Origin: Emcibacter sp.
GTDB taxonomy: Bacteria > Pseudomonadota > Alphaproteobacteria > Sphingomonadales > Emcibacteraceae
NCBI GenBank assembly: GCA_021774785.1
Contig: JAJFIQ010000026.1
Coordinates: 641,379-705,378 of the forward strand
Length of the DNA: 64,000 nucleotides
Direction: 5' to 3'
Within the stretch, counting starts at the first letter, position 1. Each line of letters starts with the position of its first letter. The notes below the pieces were generated by a model that was given only the letters and a program-made list of their open reading frames with translations, was not told the DNA's origin and did no database searches. Positions 58,230 through 64,000 of the stretch are shown here, one piece after another. The position numbers and the translations under genes are program-made.

Positions 58230-58568
58230 TTGGCTAAACCTGAATGGGGAACCAAGCGCCAGTGCCCGAAATGTGGCACAAGATTTTATGATCTGGGAAA
58301 TGACAGCCCGATTAAATGTATTGACTGTGAACATAAGTTCAAACCAGAGATCATCTTGAAAAGCAAGATGCACCCACTTGAATTAATACCTGAAGAAAAA
58401 GCAGACGATACAGAAGAAGATCTGTTGGATGAAAAAGAACTATTAGAAGATGATTCTGATGATGTTGCAATCGAAGCTGATGACAATACAGTTGTTCTGA
58501 GTGATGATGACGATACAAATGTTGCTGATGTTGTTATAAAACCAACCACCGGCAATTCAGAAGAATAA
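58230..58568 (+). CDS. TIGR02300-type zinc-ribbon protein with acidic tail
   Basis: A 112-residue protein. The N-terminal KPEWGTKRQCPKCGTRFYDL and CIDCEH motifs form a zinc ribbon (four cysteines in two CxxC pairs). The rest is a strongly acidic tail rich in D and E (about 55-100). This combination is the alphaproteobacterial family known as TIGR02300, whose function is not established; a nucleic-acid or RNA polymerase partner is only a guess. The start is a TTG at 58230 with a strong AAGGAG seven bases upstream. Confidence 0.88.
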   Translation: MAKPEWGTKRQCPKCGTRFYDLGNDSPIKCIDCEHKFKPEIILKSKMHPLELIPEEKADDTEEDLLDEKELLEDDSDDVAIEADDNTVVLSDDDDTNVADVVIKPTTGNSEE

Positions 58569-58631
58569 AATTTATATTTCTACTTGATAAATCAGGCTAG
58601 GGTGAATAAGTTCAGCCTGAAAATTTGAGAA

Positions 58632-58707
58632 GGGGCTATAGCTCAGTTGGGAGAGCGCTTCGCTGGCAGCGAAGAGGTCAACGGTTCGAACCCGTTTAGC
58701 TCCACCA
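58632..58707 (+). tRNA. tRNA-Ala (anticodon GGC)
   Basis: A complete 76-base cloverleaf with encoded CCA. The acceptor stem GGGGCTA/TAGCTCC includes the G3-U70 pair that identifies alanine tRNAs. The D arm is GCTC...GAGC, the anticodon stem CTTCG/CGAAG holds loop CTGGCAG with anticodon GGC, and the T arm is AACGG-TTCGAAC-CCGTT. It reads GCC (and GCU) codons. A decayed GIY-YIG gene follows at once. Confidence 0.98.
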
Positions 58708-58768
58708 CCCTACACTCTTCGAGTTTCGGGTGTCGTCCCAAACCTTGGTGTAGAGGGCAGGTGACAGA

Positions 58769-59009
58769 ATGTTTTACGTATATCTCCTTCAAAGTATGTT
58801 CCATCTAGGTCAAAATATATCGGTTATACCGAAAATTTGAAGCAGCATTTAGCCGCCAATAATTCAGAAAATTTTCCCCATACTTCAAAATATATTCCGT
58901 GGGAAATAATCAGTGATTACGCCTTTTCCGAGAAAAGCACGGCACTCACCTTTGAACGTTACCTGAAAACAGGTCCGGTCAGGTTTTCGCCAATAATCGG
59001 CTCAGGTAG
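58769..59009 (+). pseudogene. Frameshifted GIY-YIG endonuclease-domain gene
   Basis: The start reads MFYVYLLQS from ATG 58769, the normal opening of small GIY-YIG (YhbQ/UPF0213-type) proteins. Near 58795-58800 the frame shifts (net -1 or +2), after which it continues RSKYIGYTENLKQHLAA and SKYIPWEIISDYAFSEKS up to FERYLKTG. Near 58973 one base is missing; restoring it gives a KTGSGQVFANNR-like end and a stop at 59007-59009, which matches the usual C-terminus. With two frameshifts it is almost certainly not functional as a whole. Such proteins are structure-selective or uncharacterised nucleases. Confidence 0.85.
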
Positions 59010-59010
59010 T

Positions 59011-59337
59011 TCATATCTTCGGATGATGGCGGCGGGCGGAATCGATCAGATCATATTCTTTATCCAGTGTCTTGGCCCAAGCATCTATTTTGATGGATAG
59101 CTGTTCGTGTTCGCCATTTATCTTACGTTCAAAATGTTCATCAAAGTCTTTACCCGTATCGGCAAATTTGCCCACAAGGTCTGAAAAGGCTTTTAATTCA
59201 GCTACAAGAATATCATATTCACGTTTGAAATCACTGCCTTCTTCACTTTCAAAGACGGGATGTGCGGAATGATCCTCAAGATACTGTTCGCGTGTGCGCA
59301 GAGCTTCCACAAGTTTATGCATGAATTTGCTCATCAT
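59011..59337 (-). CDS. Small helical hypothetical protein
   Basis: A 108-residue, highly charged, predicted all-alpha protein beginning MMSKFMHKLVEALRTREQYLED, with no cysteine, signal or membrane segment. AAGGA lies just upstream of the paired ATG codons. I do not recognise a family. It ends one base from the pseudogene stop, tail to tail, and is divergent from the acyl-CoA ligase genes. Confidence 0.65.
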   Translation of the reverse strand: MMSKFMHKLVEALRTREQYLEDHSAHPVFESEEGSDFKREYDILVAELKAFSDLVGKFADTGKDFDEHFERKINGEHEQLSIKIDAWAKTLDKEYDLIDSARRHHPKI

Positions 59338-59570
59338 TTAATCCTTCTTTTTTAAGGTACAGGAATGTTACCATTGCGGGGTCTAGCTAACCTTGATGTT
59401 TATCAAGAAGTGTAATGTATGGTTGTTGGACTGCCCTGTAAGCAAACACGGTTTAGGTGGTTGGTATTATACTAAAGTTGCAGGTGAAATTGCCTGTATC
59501 ACTTAAGCCTTTGTCTTATAGTCTTATGGCCCCTTTGGGCGTAATATTCTAAATAGCGTGGAGGATGAAT

Positions 59571-61265
59571 ATGGATTCGCAACAAATTAGCTATGTTAAA
59601 GGGGAGACAGGCAGCACCCTGTTCGATCAGACGATCGGTGATATGTTTGATCAGGCCGTGGTCAAATATTCTGATCGTGAGCTGCTGGTGGTTTGTGATC
59701 AGGGCGTGCGATGGACATATGGCGAATTTTCTGAAAGGGTGACGACTTTCGCGGCGGGTCTGTTGACTTTGGGGCTTGAGCCGGGAGACCGGGTTGGCAT
59801 TTGGGCGCCCAATCGGGCCGAATGGGTGATTACCCAATATGCCACAGCAAAGGCTGGCCTGATACAGGTGAATATTAACCCGGCCTACCGCCTGTCCGAA
59901 CTGGAATATGCGCTTAATAAAGTCAAAGCCAAGGCCTTGATCACCTCAGAGAATTTTAAATCTAGTACCTATATTGCCATGTTGCAGGAATTAGCCCCCG
60001 AGCTTGACAGTTGTCAACCGGGTGCGCTCAGGTCGGCAAAGCTGCCCCACCTCAAGACTCTCATTCGGCTGGGCGAGGATAAAACAGCGGGCTTTTATAA
60101 TTTTGATGATGTGACGGCGCGGGCGGATGCGACCTCTATTGCCAAGCTGAAATCTGTGCAGGATTCACTTGATCCCTATGACGCGATTAATATTCAGTTT
60201 ACCAGCGGCACCACCGGCGCACCAAAAGGGGCGACCCTGACTCACCATAATATTTTGAATAATGGATATTTTAACGGGCAGGTTATGAAATTTACCGAAC
60301 AGGACCGATTATGTATTCCGGTACCACTTTATCATTGTTTCGGCATGGTGATGGGCAGCCTGACCTGTGTCACCCACGGGGCGTGCATGGTATTTCCGGG
60401 TGAAGGGTTTGATCCGGCCCAGACTTTGAAAGCGGTATCAGATGAAAAATGTACAGCCCTTCACGGGGTGCCGACAATGTTCATTGCCGAGCTGGATTTG
60501 CCGGACCTGAAATCCTATGATCTCAGCTCTCTCAGAACGGGTATTATGGCCGGGGCGTCCTGTCCCATAGAGGTTATGAAACGGGTTTTTTCTGAAATGA
60601 ACATGACCGAGGTTACGATCGGATACGGCATGACAGAAACAAGTCCGGTAAGCTTTCAAAGCCGTGTTGATGATCCCATAGATAAACGGGTATCAACGGT
60701 TGGCCTCATCCATCCTCATGTGGAAGCCAAAATCATTGATGAAAATGGAAATACTACGGAACGCGGTGTGAAGGGGGAATTCTGTACCCGTGGTTATTCA
60801 GTGATGAAGGGCTATTGGGCTGATCCGGAACGCACCATGGAGGCCATTGACGAAGACGGCTGGATGCATACGGGTGATCTGGCGATTATTGATGATGAAG
60901 GATATTGCAATATCGTAGGTCGCCTGAAGGATATGGTGATCCGGGGCGGTGAGAATGTCTATCCCCGTGAGGTGGAGGAATATTTCTATCGCCATCCAAA
61001 AATTCAGGACGCACAGGTGTTCGGTGTTCCTGATGACAAATATGGTGAAGAACTTTGTATCTGGATATGTCTGAAGCCCGGTGAGCAGGCGACGGAAACG
61101 GAAATGCAGGAATTCTGCAAGGGGCAGATCGCCCATTATAAAATCCCCCGCTACGTGCAATTTGTGGCGGAATTTCCCATGACCGTTACCGGCAAAATAC
61201 AAAAATTTAAAATGCGTGAGCAGATGATCAGAAAATTGGGTTTAAGGGAAGCCGAGACCGCATAA
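59571..61265 (+). CDS. AMP-binding acyl-CoA ligase (FadD/AcsF-like)
   Basis: A 564-residue ANL-family enzyme that activates a carboxylic acid through an acyl-AMP to acyl-CoA. The P-loop is [16 protein letters not shown], the adenine motif is [28 protein letters not shown] holds the ribose aspartate, [21 protein letters not shown] is the hinge, and the C-terminal lysine lies in [13 protein letters not shown]. It most resembles medium- to long-chain fatty acid and related ligases. GGAGG at 59560-59564 fits the ATG at 59571, not the one at 59565. It is 19 bases ahead of a second ligase. Confidence 0.9.
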   Translation: MDSQQISYVKGETGSTLFDQTIGDMFDQAVVKYSDRELLVVCDQGVRWTYGEFSERVTTFAAGLLTLGLEPGDRVGIWAPNRAEWVITQYATAKAGLIQVNINPAYRLSELEYALNKVKAKALITSENFKSSTYIAMLQELAPELDSCQPGALRSAKLPHLKTLIRLGEDKTAGFYNFDDVTARADATSIAKLKSVQDSLDPYDAINIQFTSGTTGAPKGATLTHHNILNNGYFNGQVMKFTEQDRLCIPVPLYHCFGMVMGSLTCVTHGACMVFPGEGFDPAQTLKAVSDEKCTALHGVPTMFIAELDLPDLKSYDLSSLRTGIMAGASCPIEVMKRVFSEMNMTEVTIGYGMTETSPVSFQSRVDDPIDKRVSTVGLIHPHVEAKIIDENGNTTERGVKGEFCTRGYSVMKGYWADPERTMEAIDEDGWMHTGDLAIIDDEGYCNIVGRLKDMVIRGGENVYPREVEEYFYRHPKIQDAQVFGVPDDKYGEELCIWICLKPGEQATETEMQEFCKGQIAHYKIPRYVQFVAEFPMTVTGKIQKFKMREQMIRKLGLREAETA

Positions 61266-61284
61266 ATTAAGGAGCGAGAATATA

Positions 61285-62916
61285 ATGACAATACCGGGAT
61301 TGATGCAAGAAAGTGATCTGATGATTTCCTCTCTGATCCGCTATGCTGCGGAATATCATGGCACTATGGAAATCGTAACCCGCACCGTGGAAGGCCCGGT
61401 TCATCGCTATACCTATGCTGAGGCCGAGCGGCGGTCCAAACGGCTGGCCAATGCCCTTATTAATCAGTTTGGCATCAAACAGGGTGACCGGGTTGGCACT
61501 TTGGCATGGACCACCTATCGTCATTATGAATTATTTTACGGCGTATCCGGCATGGGGGCTGTGCTCCATACCACCAACCCCCGGCTGTTTGATGATCAAA
61601 TCACTTATATTATCAACCATGCAGAAGACAGAATATTATTCATTGATCTGGATTTTGTACCACTGGTGGAAAAACTACTGCCGGAACTTGGGGCTATTGA
61701 ACAATTCATCATTCTGACCGACCGGGAACATATGCCGGATACAAGTCTGCCGGATATTTTATGTTATGAGGAATTGCTGGCGGCAAAAAGTGAGCATTAT
61801 GACTGGCCTACATTTGATGAACGCGCGGCGTCGTCACTATGCTATACCAGCGGCACCACCGGCAACCCAAAGGGCGTACTTTACAGCCACCGGTCCACCA
61901 TCATTCATGCGCTGGCCGCTGCTCAAAACAGTGCATTTGGGTTATCGGTCTATGATACCATTATGCCGATCGCGCCCATGTATCATGCCAATGCTTGGGG
62001 CTTGCCTTATGTGGCATCTATGCTGGGGGCCAAGCTGGTTCTACCCGGCCCCAAAATGGATGGTGAAAATATTCATGACCTGATTGAGACTGAAGGGGTG
62101 ACCTTCTCTTGTGCAGTACCGACAGTTTTTTCCATGCTGTTCCAGTATCTAGAAGAAACAGGAAAAAAAGTTGATTCTTTAAAAAAGACCATGATTGGTG
62201 GTTCGGCTGTACCCAAGGCCATGACGGAGAAATTTCTCAATACATATGGGGTAACCGTATTACAGATTTGGGGTATGACCGAAACCAGCCCATTGGGCGT
62301 GATCGCTTGTTCGACGCCGCAGGTGGATGCATTACCGCCAGAGACACGGGAAGAGGTCATGGATAAACAGGGTCGAGTGCAATTCGGTCTTGAGATCAAG
62401 GTGCTTGATGAGGAAGGAAAATCAGTACCCCGTGACGGCATTGCCTTTGGCGATCTGTGGGTGCGCGGTCCCTGGGTTACCTCTGTTTATTATAAAAATG
62501 AAGGCGGCAAAATACTGGATGAGGATGGCTGGTTTCCCACCGGTGATGTAGTGACCATTGATCAATATGGTTATATGAAGATCACTGACCGGTCTAAGGA
62601 TGTGATCAAATCGGGCGGCGAATGGATAAGTTCCATCGATATTGAAAATCTGGCTGTGGGTCACCCTAAAGTATTGCAGGCCGGAGTGGTTGGTATATTT
62701 CACCCCAAATGGGAAGAACGGCCCATTCTGGTGATTAAACCGGCCCCGGATCAGACCTTGGACCCCGATGAGATTTTGGATTTTCTACGGGGTAAGATAG
62801 CCAAATGGTGGATGCCCGATGCGGTATTCATTGTGGATGAAATGCCCCTAACGGCCACCGGTAAAATCAAAAAAATCACCCTGCGCGCACAATATAAAGA
62901 TTGTTTAAGTAGCTAG
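61285..62916 (+). CDS. AMP-binding long/medium-chain acyl-CoA ligase
   Basis: A 543-residue ANL enzyme of the AlkK/DmdB-like branch. Motifs are CYTSGTTGNPKGVLYSHRS, IWGMTETSPLGV, GWFPTGDVVTIDQYGY, ITDRSKDVIKSGGEWISSIDIEN and the catalytic lysine in LTATGKIKKITLR. The MQESDLMISSLIRYAAEYHG opening is typical of that branch. Together with the preceding ligase it suggests a fatty acid or related acid uptake and activation operon. AAGGAGCGAG precedes the ATG. Confidence 0.9.
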   Translation: MTIPGLMQESDLMISSLIRYAAEYHGTMEIVTRTVEGPVHRYTYAEAERRSKRLANALINQFGIKQGDRVGTLAWTTYRHYELFYGVSGMGAVLHTTNPRLFDDQITYIINHAEDRILFIDLDFVPLVEKLLPELGAIEQFIILTDREHMPDTSLPDILCYEELLAAKSEHYDWPTFDERAASSLCYTSGTTGNPKGVLYSHRSTIIHALAAAQNSAFGLSVYDTIMPIAPMYHANAWGLPYVASMLGAKLVLPGPKMDGENIHDLIETEGVTFSCAVPTVFSMLFQYLEETGKKVDSLKKTMIGGSAVPKAMTEKFLNTYGVTVLQIWGMTETSPLGVIACSTPQVDALPPETREEVMDKQGRVQFGLEIKVLDEEGKSVPRDGIAFGDLWVRGPWVTSVYYKNEGGKILDEDGWFPTGDVVTIDQYGYMKITDRSKDVIKSGGEWISSIDIENLAVGHPKVLQAGVVGIFHPKWEERPILVIKPAPDQTLDPDEILDFLRGKIAKWWMPDAVFIVDEMPLTATGKIKKITLRAQYKDCLSS

Positions 62917-62936
62917 TTTTGCAGTAGTATTCCGTC

Positions 62937-63593
62937 ATGGATAGGAAGCGAATATTAATAGCGGATGACCACCCCCTTTTTCAGGAAGCCCTGAAGGGTG
63001 TGGCATTGGAAGTATTCTCAGGGGACGCGGAATGTGTCTGCACGGTCAATGTCAGGGAAACCTTGCAGGCATTGGACAACGGCCGGGCTTTTGATCTTAT
63101 TCTACTTGACCTTAAATTACCGGGAGCCGATGGGTTTTCCTGCCTGATTTCGGTCCGCAGCAAGGTACCGTCGGTGCCGGTGGTGATGGTTTCTTCGACG
63201 GATCATGTTGATATCGTACGGGAGAGCTTTTCATATGGTGCCATGGGTTATCTGCCTAAATCCTCGTCTCAGGATGTCATGAAAAATGCCATCCGGCTTG
63301 TCATGTCCGGCAGCACTTATATTCCAACGGAAGCATTAGGCTCTTTTGGCGTATCACATTTTGTGGAAAAAGAAGTGATCCCGGATGGGACTAGTGGTGC
63401 CATGTCAGCCCTGACCCCAAGACAGCTTGCGGTATTGGATCTTCTGGCTGAGGGAAAAGCCAATAAAATTATCGCTTACGAACTTGATATTAGTGAGATT
63501 ACCGTGAAGGCCCATGTCTCGGCGATCTTGCGCAAGCTCGGTGTCAGCAACCGCCTGCAGGCTGTGATAGCGGCTAAAAATATGAAGGTTTAA
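62937..63593 (+). CDS. LuxR/FixJ (NarL) family response regulator
   Basis: A 218-residue regulator. The receiver domain has DD at 10-11, the phospho-acceptor D58 (LILLDLKLPGADG) and the SS/KS switch residues. The C-terminal LuxR helix-turn-helix is LTPRQLAVLDLLAEGKANKIIAYELDISEITVKAHVSAILRKLGVSNR, split here across 150-205. It starts 21 bases after the second ligase and so may control, or be co-expressed with, acyl-CoA formation. Its stop overlaps that of the convergent receiver protein gene by three to four bases. Confidence 0.92.
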   Translation: MDRKRILIADDHPLFQEALKGVALEVFSGDAECVCTVNVRETLQALDNGRAFDLILLDLKLPGADGFSCLISVRSKVPSVPVVMVSSTDHVDIVRESFSYGAMGYLPKSSSQDVMKNAIRLVMSGSTYIPTEALGSFGVSHFVEKEVIPDGTSGAMSALTPRQLAVLDLLAEGKANKIIAYELDISEITVKAHVSAILRKLGVSNRLQAVIAAKNMKV

Positions 63594-64000
63594 ACCAGAT
63601 GCCGGATCAGGGCATGGAGGTTTGCCGCGACCACAGGTTTATGTATCAGGGGCAGTTTTCTATCCTTTAGCATATTTTCCAGATCTGAATCCCTGTCACT
63701 GGTGATGATGATGGCCGGGATTGGGGTCGTATATTCTGCACGGATTTCCTTAATGGCGCCTATGCCGGTGTCTTCACCGTTTAAATGATAGTCGGCTATG
63801 ATGATATCCGGTGTTTTATCCTGCTCGATAAGTTGTGCCAAGGCAATATCGGCGGAGATGCCCGGAATGGTATCACAGCCCCATTTACCCAGCAGGGCTT
63901 TCATGCCTTCCAGAACATTTTCATCATTGTCAATAACGGCAATTGTGCGTCCTGTGAGGCTGTTTGGCAGGGTAATACCAGTTTCCTGGCTGGCATAGGG
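63590..64000 (-). CDS. Receiver-domain protein, probably the C-terminus of a hybrid sensor kinase (partial)
   Basis: An open frame runs leftward from the window edge to a stop at 63590; the start lies beyond 64000. The visible 136 residues form one receiver domain: a VIDNDENV acidic pocket just inside the edge, the phospho-acceptor in IIIADYHLNGEDTG, and the ITSDRDSD and IHKPV switch residues. Residues before it (about 15) look like a linker, which fits the tail of a hybrid histidine kinase. It is the likely partner of the LuxR-type regulator, with which it converges. Confidence 0.85.
   Translation of the reverse strand, partial: PYASQETGITLPNSLTGRTIAVIDNDENVLEGMKALLGKWGCDTIPGISADIALAQLIEQDKTPDIIIADYHLNGEDTGIGAIKEIRAEYTTPIPAIIITSDRDSDLENMLKDRKLPLIHKPVVAANLHALIRHLV

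Noticed and set aside
58837..59100. An 87-codon rightward frame after tRNA-Ala as an intact gene
   Set aside because: It starts mid-domain at a TTG, lacks the GIY-YIG N-terminus, and runs past the family's C-terminus into antisense of the next gene. It is the middle piece of the pseudogene.

Overview
This 64 kb window is a chromosomal segment of a bacterium that is very probably an alphaproteobacterium. The gene content points that way: a mdh-sucCD-sucAB-lpd block downstream of sdhCDAB and zapE, a ChvI/ChvG two-component pair followed by a truncated HprK, RapZ, a lone PTS EIIA and HPr, a DivL-like kinase with tyrosine in place of the phospho-accepting histidine, AddA/AddB in place of RecBCD, an accD-folC/trpBAF cluster, an aroA-cmk-rpsA-ihfB block, and a TIGR02300-type zinc-ribbon protein with an acidic tail. 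By eye the base composition is moderate (near half G+C in genes, AT-rich spacers). I cannot assign an order. I see no prophage, insertion sequence, CRISPR array or rRNA. There is one tRNA (Ala-GGC).

Layout. 1-4030: a GFA-type zinc protein and an M28 peptidase leave leftward; a CitE/malyl-CoA-lyase-like protein and a double-hotdog MaoC hydratase run rightward. 4150-7505: sdhCDAB. 7756-9235: a small hypothetical gene and zapE. 9530-18297: mdh, sucC, sucD, sucA, sucB and lpd, the lower half of the TCA cycle, behind a promoter region with repeats. 18288-21306: glpD and glpK, divergent. 21475-28126: an ArsR regulator, an S9 peptidase, a MAPEG protein, a PLP enzyme/CYTH pair, an M20 peptidase and a J-domain protein. 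28127-28828: the only long spacer, with signs of a small leftward transcript.

28829-34735: chvI, chvG, hprK, rapZ, EIIA, HPr and ahcY, an envelope-stress and carbon-signalling block. 34839-46372: divL-like kinase, tsaE, a fused AmgK-MurU cell-wall recycling enzyme, addB, addA and trxA, mostly overlapping end to end. 46490-58020: a patatin-like lipoprotein, then a long leftward run made of folC, accD, trpA, trpB, trpF, pyrF, a LapA-domain protein, ihfB, rpsA, cmk and aroA. 58230-64000: the TIGR02300 protein, tRNA-Ala, a frameshifted GIY-YIG pseudogene, a small helical protein, two acyl-CoA ligases, a LuxR-type response regulator and the 3' end of a receiver-domain protein that runs off the window.

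Most of the window is housekeeping. I did not find a convincing new multi-gene system. The best leads are a 24-bp perfect inverted repeat at 1886-1949, a repeat/palindrome arrangement ahead of mdh, the AmgK-MurU fusion, the DivL-like kinase, a promoter- and terminator-bounded small transcript near 28.2-28.5 kb, the lipoprotein patatin with an altered nucleophile elbow, and the decayed GIY-YIG gene beside tRNA-Ala.
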